Assembly (NCBI RefSeq): GCF_030867145.1
Contig: NC_134433.1
Coordinates: 17,457,896-17,521,895 of the forward strand
DNA length: 64,000 nucleotides
Reading direction: 5' to 3'
DNA from: Opisthocomus hoazin
Lineage: Eukaryota > Chordata > Aves > Opisthocomiformes > Opisthocomidae
Positions 34,601 through 48,225 of the stretch are shown here, piece by piece; position 1 is the stretch's first letter, and each line of letters opens with the position of its first letter. The notes below the pieces were generated by a model. The model was not told the origin of the DNA. It was given only the letters and a program-made list of their open reading frames with translations, and searched no databases. A program made the position numbers and the translations under genes.

Positions 34601-37600
34601 CTTGCAGTGGATTTCATTTCAGCTTCAACTGATTTCATTTCAGTTCCAGTCTCTGTTACAGTTTCATTGTGTGACTTTGGATTAATTCTGTGTGGCCCTG
34701 CAAACTATGATGCCATATATGGGTTGTCTTTTCTGGTGGTCTGTGCACAGGTGAGAGCTTACTCTGAGTGTACTTTAGTTTTCACTCTGGAATAATTGGA
34801 GGGAGGATCAACATCTCCCTCTGTCTTGCCTGAGCTCCTGAGTCTGAGGACTGCCTCCAGTAATTAAATTAATATTTTTTAAAAGTACATCTTCTGTTCT
34901 ACATTTGCCAAAGAAGAAATAAAGCATAACTAGAAAATAACAGTGGGTAATTTTGACCTCCAGTAAGTCTTAACTGCGTAGTCACAGGGTAACACTGTGT
35001 GGGTAGCTCAGTGAAATCACTTAATGGGTAGGCAGGAAGCATCTGAAACCAGCAGAACAGAAAAAAGTATTATTATGCAACAGCAGTCAATGACAGCAGC
35101 AAAGGTCAGTCCTTCTACCCAGCATCTCTTTCCAAATGGAAAAATGACTTGTGCTTTTTAAATTTTATTGGGAAAACCTTCCCTGAATTCAAAATGGGCA
35201 CAGTTCTAAAGTTTTGACAAGTGGAAATGTTTTAATCTGTGCAACAGAGTCTGATTTTGATTATTTTTTTGTTGAGATTATTTCAGTCCTCAATATTTTG
35301 CGATGTAAAGGACAGAGTTTTCAGTAGCTATGAGACCATTGTGTGCTATTTTGTCTCTGCGAACTAGGTTGGTGTGGTAGTATTCAGGAGTGCTTTTTTT
35401 ATGATTGCCTGTCTATTGCATGTACTTATGTCTAGGCTTGGTTGGCAAATGCTCGTTACCAAGCAAAAGATGTGGTATACTGCTGGGCCTGCTGCAGATC
35501 TTGTAATCTCTAATATTGCGACAATGACATGAGCCATATTGAATTAGTTTTACGGGAAAGCCCACTTTTATAATCACATCCAATGAAAACTGCTGTTCTT
35601 ATCCCAGACTTCTTGAATACATGTTCCTGGAAGGTCTGGCACAAGCACACCTGAACCTGGATGGTCTATTGGACTAGCCTGGTACATTAGTGATACTGCC
35701 AGGAGGGGCTGGTGTGACCGTCCTTCAGATCAGCTTGCTTTCTTTCTCTCTCTCTTATTTGCCTGACAAGCAACCATTGATTTGTGCATTGTTAAAGAAA
35801 AGAGGGAATTAGGAGGTGCTGGAATGACTCTTAAACTGATGCTTCTGGACTGTGCCTACTGTTCTGCTACTCTGCCCTCTCACAAATACGCTTCAGGTAT
35901 AAAGTCATTGCCATTTCATTTCCAGAGTGTTTGTGCTTATCCTGCTGGTGAAGTTCTGCTGTAAACAGTGATGACTGGAGTCATGGTTTTCTTTTTCAGC
36001 TGCGGTCAGTGGTTGTAAAAGTTAATTCAAGCTGAGGATAAGGCAAAAACAGTGAAGAAAGGTAACATGGTTGTCGTTTCACAGCAGGGCTAGGCTTACT
36101 TCCTGGTGCATTTGTAAAATGGCTTTTCAGCCCTCTGGAAATGGCAGAGTTCTGTATCCTGGTGAAGTGTGCTGCCCGATAGAGGACATTGTTTTTGCAG
36201 GCAAGCATTCCTTCCATTTTACAGAAGGTATTGCTGTGCTCTGCACACATTTGATTTCCACATATATTGAACCTGAAGTACTGGGGCCTGCCGTGTACAG
36301 TATTGGTTTATTCTAAGTCAGAGGTAATGCCAGTTAGTGGAGTGGAAGAAGTAGATGCCTTTCTCCTGACTTGATAGGCATTTTAAATATGATCGTTGCA
36401 GAACAAGTAATATTGAAACAGCATTATTTTGTAATAGTAGCAGAGCGTGTGGAATTACTGACAGTGGGGAGCCGTGCTGTCTTAGGATACTTGGGACTTA
36501 TAGAACAAGTGGGTTTTGGACAGCAGGACTTTTAAAATGATGTAGGAAAGTGGTTAATTTAAAATCGGAAATCAGCAGCATTCAATTTTCAGAGGAAGAC
36601 TTTTGTTTCTTAAAGTGCTTTTCAGAGCCTCTTAGGCTTTACTTCACTTCTTTTCTGTTTTTCTGCTTCCATTTCCTTAGTTCTGAGAACGTTGGCTACA
36701 GACAAGTAAGGTTGCTTTAATTCCTCTTGTGGTTTTTTTTTTTCTCTTTTTTAAAAACACCGTCGGATCACATGGAATGAAGTGCACTAATGCACTGCTT
36801 GATTGTTATATCACTGCCAGTTTGTCACATTTCTTAAAAAGCAAAGAAAAAAAAAAGGCGCCTTTGGAAAGAATTTGGGTTTGTGCTCTCTGACCAGGAG
36901 AAACTAGACCTGATTCTTCTGTTATATACACTTTTCAACTACTGTTGATTTCACCAGGATAATTTGCTCATGAAACTGAGAAAATGAGCTCTGCTGGTGC
37001 TTGGGTGAAAGTGGAATGGCCCTTTCCTATGACTGTTGTGCTCCTTAGGTCTACTTGTGGAACATATCAGAGATTGCATGATCATAGAATTATGGAATCA
37101 CTAATGTTGGAAAAGACCTCTAAGATTATGAAGTCCAACCATCAACCCATCATCACCATGCCTGCTAAACCATGTCCCCAAGGGCCACGTCTACATGGTT
37201 TTTGAACCCCTCCAGGAATGGGGACTCCACCACCTCACTGGGCAGCCTGTTCCAATGTCTGACCACTCTTTCGGTGAAGAAATTTTTCCTAATATCCAAT
37301 CTGAACCTCCTCTGATGCAACTTGAGGCCACTGCCTCTTGTCCTATTGCTAGTTACTTGGGAGAAGTGATCAACGCCCACCTCACTATAACCTCCTTTCA
37401 GGCAGTTATAGAGAGTGATAAGGTAAGGTCCTGCCTCAGCCTCCTCCAGACTGAACACCCGCAGCTCCCTCAGCTGCTTCTCATAAGACTTGTGCTCCAG
37501 ACCCTTCACCAGCTTCGTTGCCCTTCTCTGAACATGCTCCGGCACCTCAATATCTTTCTTGTAGTGAGGTGCCCAAAGCTGAGCACGGTACTTGAGGTGC

Positions 37601-40600
37601 GGCCTCACCAGTGCCGAGTACAGTTGCATGATCACCTCCCTGCTCCTGCTGGCCACACCGTTCCTGGTACCAGCAAGATACAAGATGTCCCAGGGTTGAC
37701 CCCCTGGGTTTTTGATTCTTCTTTGGATGGACAGCATTAGAAGCTGCTGATACGTGAGTGGGAGCTATTTCTTCTGCAGTTTGCTGGAACTATGTACAGT
37801 CACTGAACACCAAGGATGAAATTTGCCTCGCATCTAAATTTGGATGACATCTACAGAGGTGCAGCCTGGCTTGCCTCTAACAGAAATAGGAGTGTCACAT
37901 AACAGGACATGGAACTCTTTCTGTGGCACTTCTTAGTCAAGTAAGAACCTGAATGTTCCTGGGAAGAGGATTTGGGGTTGGGGGGGGGGTAAATGAGCAT
38001 CAGAGCAGCTGAGCATCCTTCAGGGATGAGTTTAGGTGCTCATTCAAATGTGGGGTCAGTTAGCTATTTTACTGCCTATCAGAAGAGGATGCAACTGATT
38101 GTATTTGATGCTGTTGCACTTACGGAAGCTGCTGCTGTATGGGGTATAGGTTTCAGTTGTGATCCTTATTTATACATCTTAGTGCTAAGGAAATCAATAT
38201 CTAACATGGCTAAATTGGCTAATGAGCATATTATAAATCTATAAGTCTTAGTTAACTGATTCTTTTTCAACAACATTCAGAAGTGACTTTGCTTTTAATT
38301 AGCAATTTATATAAGGAGAGCTACTGTGAGGTTGAGGTGTATGGTGAAGTGTGGTGAGTCACAGACTCATATCTAGTATATCAATGATATGGAAAATTGT
38401 TTTCTGTAGGTCCTGCAAGAGTTGTCTTCAGGAAGATATGTGATAGCATCAGCCACAGAAGAAATAAAATGTGAAATGATTTAGTGCAGGGAAAACCAAG
38501 AGACTGCTTTTTGAAGTTGCATTTTGCTCATGCATCGCATCACCTCATCTGACATCACCAGATCACAGATGCAGCAAAGTACCAATGGAATTCCAGCTTT
38601 CTTTGCTGAAGAAAAAACCCAAGACTTTTTAATGGAAGAAAAGCACTGATTGTAGTCTTAATTATAAGTAATCTTAATTACAGTTAATTACAATTAGTGC
38701 TAGCCTAACTAGAGAATTCGGCTTCTGTGCATGGTGCTGCAAGATGGCTCTGCTTTTGTCTTCTCCCCTGCAGTTATTGTAGCTGTGTGCTCAGGGCAAG
38801 CCCCCCCGGCCCCTTCAGCTCCCTCTGTAACAGACGAGTGTAGCAACCTGCAGTATCATGCATAAGAAAATTAGGTTGGAAACTTGGTTGCCGCTTCTAC
38901 TGGAAGAGAAGCACCTGTGCATTTTTGTGAACTCTCCTGCTGCTTGGATATGTTCTGCTTGTATTCTACTGTTAGTCTGCCATGCTGCCTGAACAGCCTA
39001 TGGGAGCTACTACATGTGCTTCTAGTTCAACTATTGTGATTGGCAAATTAGTGATGTAGTGGGTTGCTGTTAAAGGCATTCCATTTCTACATGGTTTCCC
39101 TTTCTATACATATAAATTGTGATACTGAACAACTGAAATGAAATGTAGGTTGCTACCCTGCTTGCAAAAATTGCTGAAACCTAGCTGCCACGAGTCAGTT
39201 AACAAATCTGATAAGAGAAACTTCGCTGACATAGAATAACCAAGTGTCATTACCAAGGAGTTAGCCTATATATTGAAGTAGGGCTGGTCTTTTCATTCTC
39301 TGAAACAAAATAATGAAATAGAATATGCAGCAGTTGCACTGTAAATCAAATCAGTGAGCACAGGCAATGCTAGTGTGTAATGCAATCAAGAAATGTTAAT
39401 AGAGTCCTATTAAGGTGGCTAATGCTAATCTGTTGGCACAGAAGGAAGCAGACTCAATAAGACTAGTGTATTAGGGCAATGCAGTGCAGTCCAGTCAGCA
39501 AATAAATGTAAGTGTGAAAGAACTGCTGCATTGAGCTTACCCAGGCTTGTGCTGCTGATTGTGGCCATGTTTAAGCTGCTTCTAAATCTGGAAGCATTGC
39601 TAGTGCAATATAATAAAACTGATGCTTCCAAGAGCTTTTCTCGTAGCCAGAATTTATGCCTGGAGATTTGTGACACTTTTCCCTACCCTCCTTCACATTC
39701 TGCATCAAACTCCAAGGTCACTGAAAGCATGAGCTTTCTTTGTGGAGCCAGCACTTTTTTACTAATTTCCAGCCACACCAGTGGCAGTTCTTCTCCAGGG
39801 AGCTGCAGTTTTCTTCGGAGTACTTGTGAAGTCTTTACAATTTTATGTTTATATAGCCTTCTTCATTCCTGCCAAGCAAATTCTAGTGGTTGAAATGGAA
39901 TGCTTTTTATTCTGGCACCAATCCCTTCAAGGTCTTCTAGGGTCTTCTTCAGACAGAAGTTCCTTCAACTTTACCGTATTTTTCAGGAGACACTTAATGC
40001 ATATTAAGTAACACTAGAATGGTGTTGGTTAGGGAGGTGCTTGTGGTCTTTTGAATTTAAATTGAAAGTGTTGGTGCAACCACTGTCATTTTTTTTTCCC
40101 TCGTGGGAGGTGCCTTTGTATTTACTTCCATTTTCCATGGGCAGCATGCTGTGCTTGAGATGAACACCATAAAGCTGTCATGCCAGCATTGGCTCTGTGG
40201 CTGAAGGAGATGGCAGTTTCCACATTTGGACAGGGCCTTACTTCCGTCTATGAAACATTCCTGGAAGCCACTACATCCAACACTACACAAAAGTACAAAC
40301 CTGGGAAGTGAACAGCTTTTCATATACTGCTACTGCTTGTAAGCACCAATTACTAGTGAAATTTAAAAGTGAATAGGTTTGAAGAGAAGCTTTGAGTATC
40401 TTAATGCCTCCAGACGGAAATGATTAGATAAAGCAGATGACCTCAAACACCTTAGAGCTCTTCTACCTGTGGGTCATGCATCTCGCAGCACTGCAGTGCT
40501 GGCACTGAAATTCAGTACTGCTACATTTATTTCTTCCCATGTGTTAGTGCTGTTAGACTCTAAACTTTTTTTTTTAATCTGTACTATGTGCTTTCATGAA

Positions 40601-43600
40601 AGCCTCTGTAGGCAGGTATCAAGGCAGATGATACAGTTCCTCTAAGACTTGAGAGCTTGATAGTGTGTGACCAACGGGATGTGGATTAGCAGCATTGCAT
40701 CTACTGCATCTTTAACAATGTTTCCCGCAAAGTGTTGCTGTGCTCTTCCCAAAGGAACATTTTCTTTGTTTTTCTGAAGTGTCTCCAGTCTCTTTCCGTG
40801 AGATGCAGAGGCTGATTTTTTTGCCTATGGCTTGATAGGAGGTAACAGTCAGATATTTATCACAGTAGCTGCATCTGTCAAGCATTGTCTTCCAGCAATC
40901 CCTTAGGTAAATGCTTTTCTTCTTGCAATAATCCAGAGTTCTTTCCAAAGAAGCAGTGGATTCTCTTATTGGGGTTTCTACAGCTTCACAACAGCAAATA
41001 CTGTCTGTCATAGAACATTGCTGCATTTCAACTCTTAACTCCCATGCAAAGAGCATCCTTTCTCCTCAAGCGTGTGTCTGTGAGAGCTTGATTTGCAAGG
41101 CAGTGGCTATTAGCCCAATTTTGAATTTCCATAGGTCAGGAGTAAAGGGAAAAGGCTGAACACTGGGGTATACATTTTTCAAACTGATGATGCTGCTCTT
41201 GAAAATTTTAAGAGCTTTTAAATAATGTTCAGTGCTTATTATGCACTAACATTGTTAGCTAAAGTAGTAGTTTGTTTGGCTGGAGACCAAATAACTCTTT
41301 GTATGGATAACAGACTTGAGGGGAAGCCTTTTGTCACTGAAAACAAAAACAAAGTGTTAGCTTTAAAACATTATCAGTAATATTACTAAGAAAATGCTGG
41401 TTCTTCCCATACGGACCTATGGAAGGAAAGGACAGAAACTGCTTGCAGGTTTTTCTAACTTCAGTTTTCAAAGACTATGTTAAAAGCTGGTGGTTTATAT
41501 TTGTCTTTATACCGAAAGGGTGAAGACATCAACTGCGTGATCCGAAGATGGTTGTTCTGTTTGGGCGTGCTGTACCCTATGTCCAGTGTACAAGGTATCC
41601 CTGTTGTACCTTCCTCACTTTTGCATTTAAAAAAAAAAAAGGAAAAAGGAGTCAGGAGTGGGGTGACAATGAAATCCAGCTCTACTGTTTCCCAGAATCA
41701 CGCATGATCATTCTCAAAATGAATCATATGTTTGGAATAGACAAATGTGTTTAAAAATATGTAAACAAACATATTTGAAAGAGTAGGCCTGAACAAAACC
41801 ATCAGACCTTCCCTACTCAGTTCTGAATGCTGGGGAAATTTGCTTCTCCTCCAAACAAAGTGTTAAATTGTGTGTTCTCCAGGGTAACAGGATGTCTGCT
41901 GCTCTGTGTTTTTTGCAGTGCCTGGCACAATCTTGGCTGGTTGCTATGAACTTACTGAAGTAATAGAGCTAGCCTGCTTCTAAGTACACTCCATAGTCTT
42001 GCGATCTGTGTATCTCACCTTGGAGGTTGCCCTATTGTACCAGTAGTGTAGCCAATGTCAATTTCTCGTGCTACATCCTGTTTACACTTAGAGCAGAAAT
42101 ATCTCCTGCCAGTACTCTGAACGAGTGTGATCTTTGCCATAAATTTGTCTTCTGTGCATCCACAGATGTTTCCATTACTTTGTGTTACTCCAGCAGATCA
42201 CGTTCTTTTTTCCTTCTGATTTAGGATTATAGGATAATTCAGATTGGAAGGGACCTGAGGAGGGTTTCTAGCCCAACCTCCTGCTCAAAGCAGGGTCAGC
42301 TATGGGAAGGGATCAGGTTGTTCAGGGCTCTATCCAGTTGGGGCTTGAAAATTTCAAAGGATGAAGATTGTGCAGCTCTGGGCAGCTGCTTCCAAAGAAT
42401 GACTTTTCTTCTGGGTAAAATGTTTAAGGAAAAACCCAGTATGAAACTTATTTCTACTTACACCCAGTGTCTCCTGTTGTCCCATCTTGCACCACTGTGA
42501 AGGCTTGCTCTGCCTTATTGATGCTTTCATCACAGGCACTGTCAGGCTGCTGTCTGCTCTCTCTGAAGTCTTCTCATTTCCAGGTTGAACAAGCCCTGTT
42601 CCCTTAGCCTTTCATCATCAGGCAACTGTATAGGAAGGAAGTTCAGTGATAAAAATGAGACTTGGATCCATCTGCTTCATTTGTTTGTGCCTGGGAGTGC
42701 CTGCCCATAAAATACACCTGCCAGTACTTCCTTTTCTTGTAAGGGTGTAAAACTCCTATTAACTGGTAAGATTCAAGTAGAATCTTAGATAGGAAAGTCA
42801 ACTTTTCAATGTTTTTAAATCAAAGTCCTCTAAACTCAAAGCATTTAAGATGAACCCTATTTCAACATTTTGATTTTAAAAAGATGGACTTGTATAAAGC
42901 TTGTTAGAGATTTAGAATAATCTAATTAGTCTGAGAACTCTTAGAGTTTTCTTTGTTGGTCTTAAACACTAAAAGCCAAAGTGAAATGCAGTGTGAGAAT
43001 CTGCAGGGGCCAGAAACTGCAATAGGAAACTATTTTTCATTATTATTTTTAAAACTTTTTCTGTCACATGCAGATACAAGGTTTTCCTAGAATGAAGAGG
43101 GTTTTTAAACTTTGTGCGACACATTTTCCATATTCAAATGGACAAATTAACATAGATGTGTTGATTTCTTGGGGTTGCTAGCATATGAGCTAAAGATCTG
43201 ACCCAGGGGACACCACGGTGATGAGGACAGGTTTAACTGGGAGGTTCTCAAATGAAAGGTGCTTGAGGAGCACCCTCTGCTTGCTTGGGCAAAGTCCTGC
43301 ATTGTAAATCTCAGATCTACCCACCAAGTTGCCACTGGGCTACAATGTCTGTTGTAGCCAAAGCATGCAGAGCTTTTCATACTCACGTCTGTACTTGTCC
43401 TCACTTTCCTTAAGCTCCAACGCCTTTTCACCACCAGCATATCTTGTCTTGCTTATGCTTCATCCACCACCATTGCCATTACAGAGTTTGTAGATTGCTC
43501 CCTTTACTGGAAAGTTCCATGCCCTTTTGTGCCGTTTATGCAATTAAGCACTGTGAGCTTGAGACAGACAGTTAAGAACTGTCTCTCCAAGACACTTGTT

Positions 43601-46600
43601 TCATGTCACTAGGCTCCTTATCTGCATGCTTGCAAACACATGTGTGTGCACAATTGTCTACCTACAGGAAAAGTAGTGGCTGTTATGCAGTCTTTAAACA
43701 GTTGTTCTACTGTATGAATGAATCATGGCAAATGAATTATAATTATAATGAGGAATGAGTCTTCAATGAATCATACTTACTGTATCAGGTGAATGTATAA
43801 TTGGAGAGTTTTTCAGGTGGATCCTTGACAGAAAAAAAGAGTACCAAGTGTGATTTTATTGCTGGATGGTGTATTGTGTGGGGCTTTTGCAGTGGTATTT
43901 TTTAACAAATAGTTTACTTAACACAGTAATGTGCATATTTAAAAGCTTGATATAACTCTTCTACATTGGTGTGATGTTTTAAAAAATTGCAGCCTTTAAA
44001 AACATTGTATATTGTTACTAAGGTTTTCTTAAACAGAATTAAAAATAGAGGTTAAAAAAAAAAAGTGAAAATGTGAACTGAGCACTTATTAGTACCACTG
44101 CTTCAGTTAAAAGAAACATACCTTTTAAGTTTTTGTTTAACGTTGTCTTTAATGAGACTGTCAAACATGGTTTCAGTAGCAAATTCTTTCTGCACCCTGT
44201 GGGGATTTAAATGAAATCAACTGTATTCTGTAATTACTGTTAGTGGGCTGGCCTTGGGGAAGTTATGCATCATTGAGGACGAAGAATGTTCTCTGCTTTG
44301 CTGGGATGGATACGCTTTACAGCAGCTAGGAAAGGTAACAATAAGTATGAGCCATGATAACTTTAATTAATGGTAGCCTGTAGGAATTGGGAGTGTATTG
44401 GTCTTGAGTGTAGTGGACTGGTAAGATACTCTTGGAGCTGGAGAGGTGAGGTGACAGCAGTACTCATCGATGTTTCTTCTGTTGTATTTGAAGTGTTTGG
44501 TCAGTGATCTTGTATTGGCCTCGCCAACTAAACAAATACCTGAAGGGAGGGTGTAAAAAAGATGGAGCCATCTTATTTTCAGTGCTACCCAGTGACAGGA
44601 TAAGAAGCAATGGGCACAAACTGAAACATGGAAGGTTCCCTCTGAACATCAGGAAACACTTTTTACTGTGAGAGTGAAGCACTGACATAGGTTGCCCACA
44701 GAGGCTATGGAGTCTCTCTCCTTGGAGATACTCAAAAACTGTCTGCACACAGTCCTGGGCAACCTGCTCTAGGTGACCTGCTTGAGCAGAGGGAATTAGA
44801 CCAGATGAATCAACCATATTGTGATTCTGTAAACTTACTTGTTTTAGTTTTACCTCCTTTTGCTGAACAACACTTGAAGTGGTATCTCAAAGGCATTTAG
44901 ACATACTGATTACAACAGGTTCCAGAGGCATCTGAGCAATTATTTTGTTCTTATTAAGGCTACACAGCTTTTGCATGCTGATGTTATCAACCCAAAAGAG
45001 CATCTGGACTTGAAACTGAAGTTAAATGTGAGTTCAAGATTAGGTCCTTGCATAAAAGCTTGTGTGCTTAAAAATTAGAACCCAAGTGAAATAATGCCAA
45101 GGTGTCTTTGTGGATCCTGAGATCTTGTCTACGTGAAAGACTGTACTAATGTAACTACCGTAAGTTTAGGAAAGTATCTTTTTCCCTACATGATGAATGG
45201 GAGTGAAAGCAGTTCCCTACTTGATAGGAGTCCTATAAGGGGAAGTGCATTTGTGCTGTTGAGGTGTTTGGAAGCTATGCCATTGGAGGTTGTACAAGTA
45301 ATAAATGCGCTTTCTGGACTGAGTTATTTCTTGGATTTCACATCCTTTAGTAGAAAATACGGATTAAGAAGCAAAAATTGGAATTGGATATGTGGAACTC
45401 GAGTACAACTACAAAAAATCTTGCCCACTTCCATTATCCACGGTTGTCAGGATTGCTATTCTACATTCCATCATGAGATTCAAGTAGGTTGTTAATGAGA
45501 ATGTCCAAAGTCTACTTTTGTCTCAGGGATAAATGGTAACTTTGTCAAGGTGAGCTGAAAGTGAAATCTGTTGTAAAACAATGTATCTAAACAACTGGTT
45601 TGGGTTTGGTTTTTTTTTCCCTCCCTAGGAAATTACTACCTCAACATGCGAATCAGAGATTGAAATTCTATTGGAGACATCATAAATCAACATGCTGTGA
45701 TATTTGGGAGCTGTGGTGACAATATAAAAGACTCTGAACTAGGAAAGTTTAGCTGGAAACAAGTTACTGTGGTTGATAATTACAAGTAACATATAATTGT
45801 AGGTGTTTTAAATATTGAAAACATCAAGGTGGCTGTCATTTCTGATATAATGGGAAAGAAATGTTTGTGTTCATGAGATGACCCACAGAGGTCCCTTCCA
45901 ACCCCTACTATTCTGTGATTCTGTAAAACAAAGTCCACAGTAAATGCAGTAATGACTTGCTAATGCTCACTGAGAACTGAAAAACCCATTGCTTTAGAGA
46001 ACTCTTTAAAGATTAGCAAGCACTCCTGGAAGTGGGTTCTATTGCTTTACCTGTAACCCGGAGGAAGGGGGTGAGCTTGGCAAGCCGCTGATATGTGGAG
46101 ACTATGGATCCTGTTACACTGGAGACGAGGATCCTTGGTTTCTTCAAGGACACGGGTCTATCTTCTTGGGGGTTTTGTGCTCCAAATTAATCTGGGTTTG
46201 ACAGCCAAAATGTCAGGTAATGAAGTTTTGTAGCGAGACTGAGCTCATTTGGGTTTCTTCTGTTGTTTTCTTGAGATTTATGTAAATTTTTTGCAACAGT
46301 GCTTTGTTCCCTACAGTCAAATGCAGGTCAGATTATTTACACAATCCAGTTGAAAATTTCGAGAATGAAATATTGATTTTTTTTTTTTCTTTTTTCCCTG
46401 TGTACCAGGAGACTTCTTTGATAAATAGCATGCATTCTGAATTCTTTAATTCTAAATTCTAGTTCAATTCTGGTATGAAGTGGAGCACAGTCATATATGT
46501 CTAGATCTGAATGAATTTTTATTCGATTAGGAAAACCAAGCTGAAAATGCCTTTGTTATCGGATACAAATCAGTGAATCATCCAGATGCTTAAACTACCT

Positions 46601-48173
46601 TACTCTTCAGTGATTTCTGTAGTGTGTTTGATGTTATTTTCTGTCTTTGTAATGGTAATTTCTAAAAATCTGTTAGGTAAAAACAAGACAGTAGCAGACG
46701 GTTTCTTCCCAGATCAACTGGTTGGTTTGGGCAGGGGAACCAAATAAAAATTTAGGTGAAAAGGCATATATCATGAAATGGAGGGAACTGGCTCATGTTG
46801 CAGGTGTTGGATTAATCCTGTAACTTTTGGTATTTGTTCTTTGAAGGTAGATTTTGTAAGGGGACTAGATATCAGGAAAGGCAAAGAAGAAAAGGAAGGA
46901 AGAATGAGGGAGTCCTTCTGGTCTTAAATTTTCAGCTTTTACTGGAGAATTATGGAAACCCAAGACCGCATTTAATGGGACTTCACCAATCCATGGGAAA
47001 TATAGCTGGCTGACACAACAAAAATTGGACAATCTTTAAAATCATGATAAGACAAATCCTGAAAATTATTATCCAAAATGCCAAATACTTGTTCCTTTTG
47101 GTTTGTTTTTGTTCTTTTGTTTGTTCTTTTTCCCAGTGTTTGCTGGCTTTGGATACCTGAATTTGAGGTGCCTGACTAGAGATGTACAGTTATACGGCTT
47201 TAAAAAGTGCAGAGAAAATAACTTCTAAAAGTCAGGCTCCTAAATGCCTTTTCAAAACAAATTATCTGCTGCCATAAGAGGATATTTTTTGATGTGGCAT
47301 TTTTTTTGTTTCTGGGAGTGTAGCCCTCTGTCTTCTTGTGGAGTCATTGAATGCTCAAAATATATGAAAATCAGACTCCTCAGTTTTTTGCCTTGGAAGA
47401 CCTATCATCAGTACAGACGTCTGTTCTGGAAAATCTGAGCAGAATATTCTCAGTGTGAGATTTATGTTCAGTCTGGGAGTGTCTGCATCTACAGGACCCC
47501 AAAAGACATTAACTGTGTGTTACCAATGAGGTCTGTCTGTCTTAGTTTGGATATTCCCATGGTTTAATACACATCCATAGCACAGAAATTCAGCTTCAGT
47601 TACAGATACTTGATTGACTAGGGTAGCTGAACGAGGAGCTCTTTTCTTGCAGAGAAGAGTTCTTAACACTCTTGAGATGTTCCAGGCAGTCCTTTGCCTT
47701 CTCATCATTCTCTCATGTTCTGTGGACCTGCCTCTCATTTATAGGTTCTTCATAAATTTCCTAGTTTACTGCCTTCCTTCTGGCTGCTTATATATCTTAA
47801 GGCCTGTGATCACGAAATCCAATATTCTACATAAGGCTGAAAAACAGTGGTTTAGTCCAGAATTTTTCTGCTAAGACTAATTATATTATATTTTGTTTTT
47901 CAGGTCAAACATCTCCAGAGGTGAGGCAGATTATTTCTTCCTTCTGCTCTTTTGTAGTGTATGGATTCTTTTCCGAAGACTGAATTTTGCAAATTCTCCC
48001 TTTCCCATCTGTTGCTCTGGCTTTTTTGTGGCGCTTCCTATTCTTGTGCTTTGAAATTTTAGAATTCCTGCTCTTCCAAGCGTTGACCAAATGCAGGCTT
48101 TTCTTCATTAGAAGTTCAGAATAGTGTTCTTTCTAACACTATTTTGATGACTATAATGATAAGTTTTAGGATG

Positions 48174-48225
<52 letters not shown>

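Noticed and set aside
33956..34795. 279-codon + frame
   Set aside because: It runs through a C+T-rich minisatellite. Its Pro/Ser/Leu bias and repeated units reflect composition, and two other frames are open there as well.
37195..37740. 181-codon + frame
   Set aside because: It is the antisense of a CR1 ORF2 fragment.
40712..41056. 114-codon Cys-rich minus-strand frame
   Set aside because: No homology is recognised, no splice context or promoter is seen, and the length is compatible with chance in a 64-kb window.
45596..45690. Good-looking acceptor (T-rich tract then CCTCCCTAG) as an extra PITPNM3 exon
   Set aside because: The following sequence has no matching donor in a usable frame and no similarity to PITPNM3. 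Exon 1 joins exon 2 at 49588 in phase without it.
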